Below, piece after piece: positions 15,153-23,323 of a stretch of 24,834 nucleotides of DNA. Both the position numbers and the translations under genes were made by a program. Every line of letters starts with the position of its first letter. Within the stretch, counting starts at the first letter, position 1. A model generated the notes under the pieces. That model saw only the letters and a program-made list of their open reading frames with translations. It searched no databases and had not been told where the DNA came from. Origin of the DNA: JBBSHJ01 sp038253135 (GTDB taxonomy: Bacteria; Actinomycetota; Actinomycetes; Mycobacteriales; QHCD01); contig JBBSHJ010000047.1 in assembly GCA_038253135.1 (NCBI GenBank), forward strand, positions 1 through 24,834, given 5' to 3'.

Positions 15153-15443
15153 ATCGACCTCCCTGTTCGCCCCTCTGGCTGACCACCGGTCCGAGTGGTC
15201 TGCTCAGATGGTGACGAATGTCCTTGGCCGCGTGCGTTGACTCGCTCCAGCAGAACACCTACGGTTAACAGAGCTGAAACGTATCAATGCATTTCGGTAG
15301 ATCGCGACTTCGATGGCGTTTACCCACGACGACACCGTTGTCGCGACCAGCGGCGGGCTCGTCGGGCACGCCCCGGTGACCCAGGCGCGTGAAAAGTCCC
15401 TGTCAATAGGAATTGACCAACCACAACCCCCGCGGACGTATCC
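15153..15443. other. Divergent intergenic region between LacI and LuxR-type genes
   Basis: Holds the LacI-like operator at 15275-15286. TTGATA on minus overlaps that operator and could be a -35 box for the LacI gene, but no well-spaced -10 box follows. On plus, TTGACC at 15411-15416 is a possible -35 for the small HTH gene with poor -10 spacing. No coding sequence is supported. Confidence 0.35.
15275..15286. promoter_or_regulatory. LacI-family operator upstream of the LacI gene
   Basis: TGAAACGTATCA agrees with the rhaI operator TGAATCGATTCA at 9 of 12 positions and keeps TGAA-CG-TCA. It is one base from a perfect palindrome. It lies about 120 bp before the LacI start and 158 bp before the small LuxR-type gene. 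Autoregulation of the LacI gene is likely; control of the plus-strand gene is possible. Confidence 0.5.
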
Positions 15444-15803
15444 ATGTCGAACGCATTTCCCGTCGTTGTTCCTTCGGCCGCCGGCGCTCCCGCCCGTGGG
15501 AACGCCGTCCCTTCGGCCACAGCCTCCCCGGGAGCCGCGGCTGCGGCAATACCGCCAGGCTATGGCGCAACCCGACGGGAGCGGTTGCTCCGGCCGATCG
15601 TCGATGGCCAGCCTCGAATCTCTGACGAAGACGTGCGGCTCATCGCTCTCTATGCTGACGGTCTCCCGATCGAGGCAATCGCCCGTCGCCTCGACCTCTC
15701 CGAGCGCACGGTACGACGTCGTACCCGTGCCCTCTGCGACCGTCTCGGTGCTCGCGCGGCGATCCAGGTCGTCGCGTGGGCCGCCCGGCGCGGCCTCATC
15801 TGA
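15444..15803 (+). CDS. Small LuxR-type helix-turn-helix transcriptional regulator
   Basis: 119 residues. The first 45 are low-complexity Ala/Pro/Ser and probably disordered. Residues ~57-115 are a LuxR/GerE-type HTH: ISDEDVRLIALYADGLPIEA, then IARRLDLSERTVRRRTRALC with DRLGARAAIQVVAWAARRG. No receiver, PAS or other sensor domain is present, so it is a stand-alone DNA-binding protein, as often seen in actinobacteria. The ATG at 15444 has no clear ribosome binding site; later starts would cut into the disordered part only. It lies between the divergent LacI gene and GH20. Its target is unknown. Confidence 0.75.
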   Translation: MSNAFPVVVPSAAGAPARGNAVPSATASPGAAAAAIPPGYGATRRERLLRPIVDGQPRISDEDVRLIALYADGLPIEAIARRLDLSERTVRRRTRALCDRLGARAAIQVVAWAARRGLI

Positions 15804-15939
15804 TTCCCTCGACCCTCCGAGCAAGGAGCTTCACCGCAGACCGGGCCGGCGCTCGCCGCGCCCGGTCTTGCGGTGCGGGCAGCCGTGAGCCGTAGGCTCG
15901 GGACGTCCCTGTCTCCGATCCTTCTGCGAGGCCAACCCC

Positions 15940-17559
15940 GTGCCGCTTGACTCCCTGCTGCCCAGCCCTGCCGTCGTCACACCCGGCGAGGGTGCGCTCA
16001 TCCTTTCCGGGTCATCGACCATTGCATCCGACTCGCCCGCCGTGGCGGCGCTGCTGCGCGAACTGCTCGCACCGGCAACCGGTCTCGGCCTGGCGGACAC
16101 CATGTCCGCTGACCCATCGATGTCCGCTGACCCATCGATGTCCGCTGACCCATCGATGTCCGCTGACCCATCGATGTCCGCCGACGGATCGATGTCCTCC
16201 GACGCCACGATCGTGCTGAGCCTCGACCCCGATCTGGGCATCGGGCCCGAGGCCTACCGCCTCCGGGCCACCCCGGCGCAGGTCCGGATCGAGGCCGTCA
16301 GCGAGCAGGGCCTGATCTGGGGGGTGCAGACGCTGCGCCAGCTGCTCCCGGTCGAGGTGTTCAGACCGTCCCGGGTGGCCGGCGTTCCCTGGTCGGTGCC
16401 CGCCGTCACGATCGAGGACGAGCCGCGGTTCGCCTGGCGCGGCACCATGCTCGATGTCGGCCGCTGGTACAAGCCGGTCGCGTTCCTCTACCGCACCGTC
16501 GACCTGGCCAGCATGCACAAGCTCAACATCCTGCACCTGCACCTCACCGAGGATCAGGGCTGGCGGTTCGAGGTCAAGCGCTACCCGAAGCTCACCGAGG
16601 TCGGGGCCTGGCGGTCGGAATCGCCCCTGGGCCACGACCGCGACAACCAGACCGACGGCAAGCGGCACGGCGGCTTCTACACCCAGGAGCAGCTCCGCGA
16701 CCTGGTGGCCTACGCCGCGGCGCGGGGCATCACGATCGTCCCCGAGATCGACATGCCCGGCCACATGCAGGCCGCCATCGCGGCGTACCCCGAACTCGGC
16801 AACCATCCCGACCGGCGACTCGAGGTGGCGACCCGCTGGGGCATCATGAAGCACGTCCTCAACGTGGAGGAATCGACCATTAGTTTCGTGACCGACGTGC
16901 TCGATGAAATCCTCGATGTATTCCCGAGCGAATTCATCCACATCGGTGGCGACGAGTGCCCCAAGGACGAGTGGAAGGCATCCGAGCGGGCGCAGGCGTT
17001 GATGCGCGAACGCGGGCTCACCGATGAGAGGGAGCTGCAGAGCTGGTTCATCACCCAGCTCGACGGTTACCTGACGGCGAAGGGTCGCCGGCTGGTCGGC
17101 TGGGACGAGATCCTCGAGGGCGGGCTGGCTCCGGAGGCGACCGTCATGTCATGGCGCGGCGAGACCGGCGGGATCGAGGCGGCGAAGGCGGGCCACGACG
17201 TCGTCATGGCGCCGAATACCTACGTCTATTTCGACTACTACCAGTCCGCGGACAAGGACACGGAGCCGATCGCGATCGGCGGCTACCTGCCGCTGTCGAC
17301 GGTGTGGGAGTACGAGCCGGTGCCCGACGCGCTGATGGGTGATCACGCGGAGCACGTGCTCGGGCCGCAGTGCCAGCTGTGGACGGAATACCTGCCGGAG
17401 GGTGCCGACATCGAATACATGGCCTACCCGCGATCGTGTGCGCTGGCCGAGGTCGCGTGGGGGCGTCCGGACGAGTCGTACGACGCGTTTCTCGACCGGC
17501 TCGGCAGGCACCTGACCCGACTCGACCTGATCGGCGTGAACTACCGAAAGCCGCACTGA
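15940..17559 (+). CDS. Glycoside hydrolase family 20 beta-N-acetylhexosaminidase
   Basis: 539 residues. The N-terminal GH20b domain (1-~160) is followed by the catalytic barrel (~165-539). WRGTMLDVGRWYKP, LNILHLHLTEDQGWRFE and IVPEIDMPGHMQAAIAAYPE are classic motifs. The catalytic pair is D338-E339 in HIGGDECPKDEW; the aspartate orients the substrate N-acetyl group and the glutamate is the acid. It removes terminal GlcNAc or GalNAc from chito-oligosaccharides, glycans or wall fragments. No signal peptide is seen, so it acts in the cytoplasm or is released by lysis. Six copies of a Met-Ser-Ala-Asp-Pro-Ser-like hexapeptide interrupt the N-terminal domain (residues 55-90). GTG 15940 is taken as start; GAGG lies upstream and TAGGCT (15893-15898) may be the -10 box. 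Confidence 0.92.
   Translation: MPLDSLLPSPAVVTPGEGALILSGSSTIASDSPAVAALLRELLAPATGLGLADTMSADPSMSADPSMSADPSMSADPSMSADGSMSSDATIVLSLDPDLGIGPEAYRLRATPAQVRIEAVSEQGLIWGVQTLRQLLPVEVFRPSRVAGVPWSVPAVTIEDEPRFAWRGTMLDVGRWYKPVAFLYRTVDLASMHKLNILHLHLTEDQGWRFEVKRYPKLTEVGAWRSESPLGHDRDNQTDGKRHGGFYTQEQLRDLVAYAAARGITIVPEIDMPGHMQAAIAAYPELGNHPDRRLEVATRWGIMKHVLNVEESTISFVTDVLDEILDVFPSEFIHIGGDECPKDEWKASERAQALMRERGLTDERELQSWFITQLDGYLTAKGRRLVGWDEILEGGLAPEATVMSWRGETGGIEAAKAGHDVVMAPNTYVYFDYYQSADKDTEPIAIGGYLPLSTVWEYEPVPDALMGDHAEHVLGPQCQLWTEYLPEGADIEYMAYPRSCALAEVAWGRPDESYDAFLDRLGRHLTRLDLIGVNYRKPH
16102..16209 (+). repeat. 18-nt in-frame tandem repeat x6 within GH20
   Basis: Six 18-nt units. The first four (16102-16173) are identical, ATGTCCGCTGACCCATCG, and the last two are diverged. 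They encode MSADPS x4, MSADGS and MSSDAT. The array sits in the GH20b domain, between the ATGLGLAD segment and the strand IVLSLDPDLGIGPEAYRL, where homologues have a short loop. Perfect copies at one end and worn copies at the other point to recent expansion from one side. Confidence 0.95.
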
Positions 17560-17568
17560 CGGCACCGA

Positions 17569-17574
17569 TACGGT
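17569..17574 (+). promoter_or_regulatory. Leaderless-type -10 element (TACGGT)
   Basis: TACGGT fits TAnnnT and ends 7 nt before the deacylase ATG at 17582, in the 22-nt gap after GH20. There is no ribosome binding site, so a separate leaderless transcript is likely for the D-amino-acid genes. No -35 box is clear. Confidence 0.4.
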
Positions 17575-17581
17575 TGCGGTC

Positions 17582-19159
17582 ATGGCGGACCTGCTCATCC
17601 ACGGCGGCACCGTCGTCGACGGCACCGGTGCTCCGGCGCGGCGCGCCGATGTCCTCGTCGACGGGACACGGATCACCGGGGTCGTGGACGGCGGCCTGGC
17701 AGAGACCGACCGGACCGAGGCCGGGACGGTCGTCGACGCGACCGGGCGGCTCGTCTTTCCCGGTTTCGTCGACACCCACATCCACGGCGACGCGGCCATC
17801 CTCACCGACCCGGCCGCGCAGCTGGCGTCGCTGCGGCAGGGCGTCACGACCTGGATCCTCGGCCAGGACGGCGTCTCGTTCGCACCGGGCGGGAGCGAGA
17901 CGGCCGGCTACGCCGGGCGCTATTTCGGCGCGATCAACGGGCCCGCACCGGAGCCGCTCGCGAGCGGGTGCACGGTCGGCGAGCTGCTCGCGGCGTACGA
18001 CGGCGCCGCCGCGGTCAATGCCGCCTATCTCATCCCCGCCGGGACCGTCCGCGCCGAGGTGATCGGGCTCACCGGCCGCCGTGCCGATGACGGCGACGTC
18101 GCCGCCATGCGCGCGCTCGTCGAGCAGGGCCTGGCCGACGGCGCCGTCGGACTGTCGACCGGCCTGGACTACGTGCCCGGCCGATTCGCCGACGCGGCCG
18201 AGATCGGCGCGCTGTGCGGGCCGGTGGCCGCCGCCGGCCGGCCGTACGTGAGTCACATCCGCTATTACGAGGCGCGCACCGATGAGGGTCTCGCCGAGGT
18301 GCGCCGGATCCACGCCGCGAGCGGGGTCGCACCGCACGTCTCGCATTTCCACGGCCCCGGGCGCTGGCTGCACGACATGGTCGAGGACATGCGGTCCGAC
18401 GGCATCGACACGACGTACGACTCCTATCCGTACGTCCGGGCGTGCTCGATCATCGCGATGCTGCTGCTGCCGGCATGGGTGCAGGAGGGCGGGATCGACG
18501 CCGCGCTCGAGCGGCTCTCCGACCCGGCCGTGCTGGCCCGGCTGCGGTCCGACTGGTTTCCGACGGTGAGCGATGTCGTCCCGCGGGTGCGGCTCGCCTA
18601 CGTCGCCGCGCCGGAATGGTCCTGGTCGGAGGGAATGCCGCTGGACGCGGCGGCCGCACGGGCACGTATGCCGGTTGGTGATTTCGTGTGCACCATTCTG
18701 CGGGATTCCGCTCTGGTCGCCTCCGGGGTCTTCGGCCAGCCGCGCTCGGGCGAAGCCGACCTGGAACTGCTGCTGCGCTCGGATGCGCACATGGGCGGCT
18801 CCGACGGGATACCGCTCGGCGGGCATCCGCATCCGCGATTCTGGGGCGCGTTCGCGCGGTTCCTGGCCCACCACACCAGGGATCGCGGCGACTGGACGTG
18901 GGAGCAGGCGGCGGTGCACCTGGCCTCGCGGCCCGCGCAGCGTTTCGGCCTGGCCGGCCGCGGATCGGTGCGCTCGGGCGCGGTCGCCGACCTCGTGACC
19001 GTCGACCCGCAGCGGGTTGCCGACCGCGCGACGTACGAGGACCCCAAACGATTGGCCAGCGGCATCGACGACGTGATCGTGTCGGGCGCCCCGGTGCTGC
19101 GGGGCGGCGCGCTGACCGGCACCCGGGCCGGTCGGGCCCTGCGGTTCGGTGCCGCGTGA
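17582..19159 (+). CDS. N-acyl-D-amino-acid deacylase (D-aminoacylase family amidohydrolase)
   Basis: 525 residues, the usual size of the family. LLIHGGTVVDGTGAPARRAD begins the small beta-domain; FPGFVDTHIHGD carries the metal-binding H66 and H68. Later come GAVGLSTGLDYVPGRFADAAE, SHIRYYEA and VSHFHGPG (metal histidines), YDSYPYVR, and the aspartate of MGGSDGIPLGGHPHPRFWGA near the active site. ASRPAQRFGLAGRGSVRSGA closes the domain. It hydrolyses N-acyl-D-amino acids to the free D-amino acid and a carboxylate. The family also includes D-glutamate- and D-aspartate-specific forms and some lactamases, so the exact substrate is open. Its stop overlaps the start of the next gene (GTGA), which makes that D-amino-acid enzyme its metabolic partner. 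Confidence 0.88.
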   Translation: MADLLIHGGTVVDGTGAPARRADVLVDGTRITGVVDGGLAETDRTEAGTVVDATGRLVFPGFVDTHIHGDAAILTDPAAQLASLRQGVTTWILGQDGVSFAPGGSETAGYAGRYFGAINGPAPEPLASGCTVGELLAAYDGAAAVNAAYLIPAGTVRAEVIGLTGRRADDGDVAAMRALVEQGLADGAVGLSTGLDYVPGRFADAAEIGALCGPVAAAGRPYVSHIRYYEARTDEGLAEVRRIHAASGVAPHVSHFHGPGRWLHDMVEDMRSDGIDTTYDSYPYVRACSIIAMLLLPAWVQEGGIDAALERLSDPAVLARLRSDWFPTVSDVVPRVRLAYVAAPEWSWSEGMPLDAAAARARMPVGDFVCTILRDSALVASGVFGQPRSGEADLELLLRSDAHMGGSDGIPLGGHPHPRFWGAFARFLAHHTRDRGDWTWEQAAVHLASRPAQRFGLAGRGSVRSGAVADLVTVDPQRVADRATYEDPKRLASGIDDVIVSGAPVLRGGALTGTRAGRALRFGAA

Positions 19160-20433
19160 GGGCGCCGACGGCGTACGACGCCCCGGCCGTCGAGGCGTTG
19201 CGGGACCGCCCGATCAGCCTGCTGGACAAGGGTTTCGGCGGTTCGGAGCGGACGTGCGAGCGATCGGCCCGGGAGATCGCCCGCGCCGGTCTGGCGCTGC
19301 ACGACGGTGATTTCATCCTCCCGGTCATGACGTTGCGCCAGAACGCGCTGGAGCACAACATCGCGGCGATGGCCCGATTCTGCGCGGAGCACGGGGTCGA
19401 GCTCGCCCCGCACGCCAAGACGACGATGTCGCCGCCGCTCTTCGCCCGCCAGCTTGACGCCGGCGCCTGGGGGCTCACCGCCGCGACGGTCGGGCACGTG
19501 CAGGTCTACCGCGCCTTCGGCGTCGGCCGGGTGCTACTGGCCAACCAGCTCGTCGATCCCGCCGCGATCCGGTGGGTCATGGCCGAGCGTCGCCGCGATC
19601 CGGAGTTCGCGTTCTCTTGCTATGTCGACGGCGCCGACGGGATCGCCATTCTTGCGGCCGCAGCGGGCCACGAGGACGCGCCGCTCGACGTCCTGATCGA
19701 GCTGGGACACGCCGGCGGGCGGACCGGTGTGCGCGACGACGCCGCCGCGCGCGACCTCGCCCGGCGCATTCTGACAACACCGGGCCTGCGGCTGGCCGGT
19801 GTCTCGGCCTACGAGGGGAGCGTCGGTCCGGTCCGCACGCCCGAGACGCTCGACGGGGTGGCCGCGTTGTGCGACCGCGTCGCCGCCCTGGCGCACGAGC
19901 TGGTCCCGGCGACCGGGTCGTTCATCGTTTCGGCCGGCGGCAGCGCCTATCCGGATGTGGTCGCGGAGCGGCTGTCCGCGGCGCGGGACGTCGCCGTGGT
20001 GGTGCTGCGCAGCGGCAGTTACCTCACCCACGATCACGGCATGTACGCCGAGGTGTCGCCCTTCGCCCGGCCGGACTCGGCCTATGCGCTCCGGCCGGCG
20101 CTGGAGCTGTGGACGCACGTCCTGTCCCACCCCGAGCCCGGGCTCGCGCTGCTCTCGATCGGCCGCCGGGATGCACCCTTCGACGCCGGCTGGCCGGTGC
20201 CGCTCCGCGTGCGCGGCCGTGGCGGCGAGGTCCGACCGGCCGGCGGAATGGCGGTGGTGCACATGAATGATCAGCACGCCTTCCTGCGCCTCGACGACCC
20301 CGGATCCGTCTCGGTCGGAGAGGCCCTGTGCCTGGGCATCTCCCATCCGTGCACGGCATTCGACAAATGGCGCCAATTGCCGGTCGTCGACGACAGGGGC
20401 ATTGTCGTCGACGTCGTACCCACGTTTTTCTGA
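19156..20433 (+). CDS. PLP-dependent D-amino-acid dehydratase/deaminase (DSD1/D-threonine aldolase-like, fold type III)
   Basis: 425 residues. An N-terminal alanine-racemase-like barrel has the PLP lysine K88 in APHAKTTMSP. The C-terminal beta domain ends with H397-P-C399 in SHPCTAFDKW, the zinc site known from D-serine dehydratase (DSD1 type). GWGLTAATVGHVQVYRAFGV and VSAGGSAYPDVV are shared with this group, often annotated 'amino acid deaminase'. Likely reaction: D-serine or D-threonine to ammonia plus pyruvate or 2-oxobutanoate; D-threonine aldolase is the alternative. The N-terminus is longer than in DSD1 by about 50 residues. The GTG at 19156 overlaps the deacylase stop; upstream codons in this frame lie over the deacylase and are not real. 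RidA follows after 24 nt. Confidence 0.85.
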   Translation: MRAPTAYDAPAVEALRDRPISLLDKGFGGSERTCERSAREIARAGLALHDGDFILPVMTLRQNALEHNIAAMARFCAEHGVELAPHAKTTMSPPLFARQLDAGAWGLTAATVGHVQVYRAFGVGRVLLANQLVDPAAIRWVMAERRRDPEFAFSCYVDGADGIAILAAAAGHEDAPLDVLIELGHAGGRTGVRDDAAARDLARRILTTPGLRLAGVSAYEGSVGPVRTPETLDGVAALCDRVAALAHELVPATGSFIVSAGGSAYPDVVAERLSAARDVAVVVLRSGSYLTHDHGMYAEVSPFARPDSAYALRPALELWTHVLSHPEPGLALLSIGRRDAPFDAGWPVPLRVRGRGGEVRPAGGMAVVHMNDQHAFLRLDDPGSVSVGEALCLGISHPCTAFDKWRQLPVVDDRGIVVDVVPTFF

Positions 20434-20457
20434 TCGCACGATCGACTGGAGGCAGAC

Positions 20458-20841
20458 ATGGCTCGCGAAGGTTACGTCAGTGACAGGGCACCCAAACCGG
20501 CCGGACCCTATTCGCATGCGATCGTGGCCAACGGATTTCTTTACACAGCCGGGCTCGGCCCGATCGATCCGGCGACGGGTGAAAAGGTCGGTACGACGAT
20601 CGAGGAGCAGACCGCGGCCGTGATGGACGCGCTCGTCGCGGTCCTGGGGGAGCGGGGCCTTGATTTCTCCGACGTGGTCAAATCGACGGTGCACCTCGCC
20701 GTGCCGAAGCGCGATTTTGCCGGCTTCAACACGGTTTACCAGACCTACCTGAGCCCGCCCTTCCCGGTCCGCACGACCGTCGGATCCGAATTGGCCGACA
20801 TTCTCGTGGAGATCGATGTGGTCGCGGCGCTGCGTGACTGA
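20458..20841 (+). CDS. ridA: RidA family enamine/imine deaminase
   Basis: 127 residues, standard RidA length. PKPAGPYSHAIVANGFLYTA is the N-terminal signature, and R105 in FPVRTTVGSEL is the conserved substrate-carboxylate-binding arginine. E118 in VEIDVVA is the partner acid. RidA hydrolyses reactive 2-aminoacrylate-type enamines released by PLP dehydratases before they damage PLP enzymes. That is exactly the intermediate expected from the enzyme encoded 24 nt upstream, so the pairing makes sense. GGAGG precedes the ATG. Its last 8 nt overlap the menB start. Confidence 0.93.
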   Translation: MAREGYVSDRAPKPAGPYSHAIVANGFLYTAGLGPIDPATGEKVGTTIEEQTAAVMDALVAVLGERGLDFSDVVKSTVHLAVPKRDFAGFNTVYQTYLSPPFPVRTTVGSELADILVEIDVVAALRD

Positions 20842-21754
20842 CGTGGGTGCCGGCGAGTCGGTCTCGGAGCTCTTCGATCCGGCGGCCTGGCAGCGGGTCG
20901 ACGGCTTCGAGCTCACCGACGTCACCTATCACCGTGCCCGCGAACACGGCACGGTGCGGATCGCGATCAATCGGCCGGAGGTGCGTAACGCGTTTCGTCC
21001 GCAGACGGTGGACGAGCTGTATCGCGCCCTCGAGCATGCGCGGCAGAGCACCGACATCGGTGCGGTGCTGCTGACGGGCAACGGGCCGTCGCCCACGGAC
21101 GGCGGCTGGGCCTTCTGCTCCGGCGGGGATCAGCGAATTCGCGGCCGCAGCGGTTACGAGTACGGCGACGGCCCGGATGCGGGCAGCGGCGACGCGCGCG
21201 TCGGCCGGCTGCACATCCTCGAAGTCCAGCGGCTGATCCGCTTCCTGCCCAAGGTCGTCATCGCGGTCGTGCCGGGCTGGGCGGCCGGTGGCGGCCACAG
21301 CTTGCACGTCGTGTGCGACCTCACCCTCGCCAGCGCCGAGCACGCGCGGTTCAAGCAGACCGACGCCGACGTCGCGAGTTTCGACGGTGGTTTCGGCTCG
21401 GCGTACCTGGCCCGGCAGGTGGGCCAGAAGCTCGCCCGCGAGATCTTCTTCCTCGGCCGGACGTACGACGCGCACGAGGCCCACCGGATGGGGATGGTCA
21501 ACCGGGTCGTTCCGCACGGCGATCTCGAGCGCACGGCATTGCAATGGGGGGCCGCGATCAACGCGAAGAGCCCGACGTCGCAACGGATGCTGAAATACGC
21601 GTTCAACGCGGTGGACGACGGGCTGGTCGGTCAGCAGCTCTTCGCGGGCGAGGCGACGCGGCTCGCGTACATGAGCGACGAGGCGGCGGAGGGGCGCGAT
21701 GCGTTCCTGCAACACCGCGATCCGGACTGGACGCCGTACCCCTGGTACTTCTGA
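20834..21754 (+). CDS. menB: 1,4-dihydroxy-2-naphthoyl-CoA synthase
   Basis: 306 residues of the crotonase fold and the long actinobacterial MenB type. INRPEVRNAFRPQTVDELYR opens the domain. FCSGGDQRIRGRSGYEY is the MenB oxyanion-hole loop with its mobile insert, and GWAAGGGHSLHVVCDLTLAS the second oxyanion segment. DADVASFDGGFGSAYLARQV carries the catalytic aspartate, and the tail GRDAFLQHRDPDWTPYPWYF is the signature C-terminus. It closes the ring of o-succinylbenzoyl-CoA in menaquinone synthesis. GTG 20834 was chosen; it overlaps ridA by 8 nt. No other men gene is in the window, so it is probably co-transcribed with the D-amino-acid genes by position rather than by pathway. Confidence 0.93.
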   Translation: MTDVGAGESVSELFDPAAWQRVDGFELTDVTYHRAREHGTVRIAINRPEVRNAFRPQTVDELYRALEHARQSTDIGAVLLTGNGPSPTDGGWAFCSGGDQRIRGRSGYEYGDGPDAGSGDARVGRLHILEVQRLIRFLPKVVIAVVPGWAAGGGHSLHVVCDLTLASAEHARFKQTDADVASFDGGFGSAYLARQVGQKLAREIFFLGRTYDAHEAHRMGMVNRVVPHGDLERTALQWGAAINAKSPTSQRMLKYAFNAVDDGLVGQQLFAGEATRLAYMSDEAAEGRDAFLQHRDPDWTPYPWYF

Positions 21755-21810
21755 GCGCTCCCGCACTGCGCCGCGTCCGGTGCCGGCCGGTACGCGGGCC
21801 GCGTACCGCG

Positions 21811-21816
21811 TATGCT
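21811..21816 (+). promoter_or_regulatory. -10 element of the glutamate dehydrogenase gene (TATGCT)
   Basis: TATGCT fits TAnnnT well and lies 31 nt before the chosen ATG at 21848. It also overlaps an in-frame ATG at 21812, so translation is unlikely to begin there. The -35 region is weak. Confidence 0.45.
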
Positions 21817-21847
21817 CACCCTCGAGTCCGCGTCAACGGCGACCCGG

Positions 21848-23125
21848 ATGAGCGACGCTTTGGGAGCGCACGTGCCCGCACGCATGTCGGCCTGGGAATC
21901 AGCGCAGTTCCAGCTGGCCGAGGCGGTGAGACAGCTCGGTCTCGATGACGGTTTTCACGACCTGTTGCGTACGCCGCGCCGCGAGGTGACGGTGGCGGTG
22001 CCGCTGCGACACGACGATGGACGCGTCGAAGTGCTGCATGGATATCGGGTGCAGCACAACCTTTCCCGCGGCCCGGCCAAGGGCGGAATCCGCTTCCACC
22101 CGGACACCGACCTCGACGAGGTCCGGGCGCTGGCGATGTGGATGACGTGGAAATGCGCGCTGGTCGGCATTCCCTACGGCGGCGCCAAGGGAGGGGTCGG
22201 CGTCAACCCGAAAGCTCTCTCCCGAAATGAGCTCGAACGGGTGACCCGGCGCTACGCCTCCGAGCTGATGCCGGTGATCGGCCCGGAGAAGGACATTCCG
22301 GCGCCGGACGTCGGCACCGACGAGCAGACCATGGCCTGGCTGATGGACACCTACTCCACCCACGCCGGCTACACCGTGACCGGAGTCGTGACCGGCAAGC
22401 CGGTGTCCATAGGGGGATCGATGGGCCGGGCCGGCGCAACCAGTCGTGGGGTCATGTTCGCCGCGTTCTGCGCGCTGCGCGATGCGGGGATCGACCCGCG
22501 CGACGTCCGGGTCGCCGTGCAGGGCTTCGGCAAGGTCGGCGCGCTCGCCGCGCAGTTCATGCACGACGCCGGCTGCACGGTGGTCGCCGTCTCCGACGTC
22601 GGCGGCGCGATCTACGACCCCGACGGCGTCGATCCGCAGGCACTGATGCGGCACACCCGCGCCGGGGCCCCGACCGTCGCCGGATATCCCGGCACGGACA
22701 CGATCACCAACGAGGAGCTGCTCACCCTCGACGTCGACGTGCTCATCCCGGCCGCGCTCGAGGGCGTGCTGCACGACGGCAATGCGGACCAGGTCCGGGC
22801 CCGGTTCGTGGTCGAGGGCGCCAACGGACCGACCACGCCCGACGCCGACGCGATCCTCGCCGACAAGGGAGTCCTCGTCGTACCGGACATCCTCGCCAAC
22901 TCCGGAGGCGTCGCCGTCTCCTACTTCGAATGGGTGCAGGACCTGCAGGCCTACTTCTGGAGTGAGGATGAGGTCAACGAGCGGCTCAAGAAGCTGATGG
23001 AGCGCTCCTACCGGCAGGTCGCCGACCTCGCGGCGGCGCAGGGCGTGTCGCTGCGCACCGCGGCGCAGATGATCGGTGTCGGACGGGTTGCCGAGGCGCA
23101 CCGCACCCGCGGCCTCTACCCGTAA
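21848..23125 (+). CDS. Glutamate dehydrogenase (Glu/Leu/Phe/Val dehydrogenase family)
   Basis: 425 residues, the size of the hexameric small GDH class. YRVQHNLSRGPAKGGIRFHP contains K78, and WKCALVGIPYGGAKGGVGVN contains K102 and the catalytic K114. DIPAPDVGTDEQTMAWLMDT holds the catalytic D154. The cofactor domain has VAVQGFGKVGALAA (GxGxxG-like) and VLIPAALEGVLHDGNADQVR. Reaction: L-glutamate + NAD(P)+ + H2O to 2-oxoglutarate + NH4+. An in-frame ATG at 21812 lies inside a -10 box and is rejected. GTG 21871, with GGGAG in front, is a second possible start. It could take up the ammonium released by the upstream D-amino-acid enzymes, but it has its own promoter. Confidence 0.93.
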   Translation: MSDALGAHVPARMSAWESAQFQLAEAVRQLGLDDGFHDLLRTPRREVTVAVPLRHDDGRVEVLHGYRVQHNLSRGPAKGGIRFHPDTDLDEVRALAMWMTWKCALVGIPYGGAKGGVGVNPKALSRNELERVTRRYASELMPVIGPEKDIPAPDVGTDEQTMAWLMDTYSTHAGYTVTGVVTGKPVSIGGSMGRAGATSRGVMFAAFCALRDAGIDPRDVRVAVQGFGKVGALAAQFMHDAGCTVVAVSDVGGAIYDPDGVDPQALMRHTRAGAPTVAGYPGTDTITNEELLTLDVDVLIPAALEGVLHDGNADQVRARFVVEGANGPTTPDADAILADKGVLVVPDILANSGGVAVSYFEWVQDLQAYFWSEDEVNERLKKLMERSYRQVADLAAAQGVSLRTAAQMIGVGRVAEAHRTRGLYP

Positions 23126-23136
23126 CCCAAGCGACC

Positions 23137-23158
23137 GGCGCGCAGGCGCGACCGCGCC
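23137..23158. terminator. Weak hairpin after the glutamate dehydrogenase gene
   Basis: GGCGCG and CGCGCC form a perfect 6-bp GC stem around a 10-nt loop, 12 nt after the stop codon. There is no T-tract, so termination is uncertain, as is common in high-GC genomes. Confidence 0.3.
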
Positions 23159-23323
23159 GTTGCCCGGCGTACGGCGTATGCCATGGTCTAATGGCCGTGG
23201 GCTGCCCGAAATGACATCAGTGTGATTCGGGCGCTCCCCGGAGTGCCGCGCACCGATCGTGCGGTGGGCCGGACACGGCAAGCCAGCACCAGGACGACCA
23301 GTGGGCCGAGCGGAGGAGAGGCA

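Noticed and set aside
17204..18919. A 571-codon minus frame opposite GH20 and the deacylase
   Set aside because: Same antisense shadow effect. The plus strand carries two clear enzyme genes across this stretch.
21812..21847. Earlier ATG for the glutamate dehydrogenase
   Set aside because: The ATG at 21812 is inside the TATGCT -10 box, so the transcript should begin downstream of it.
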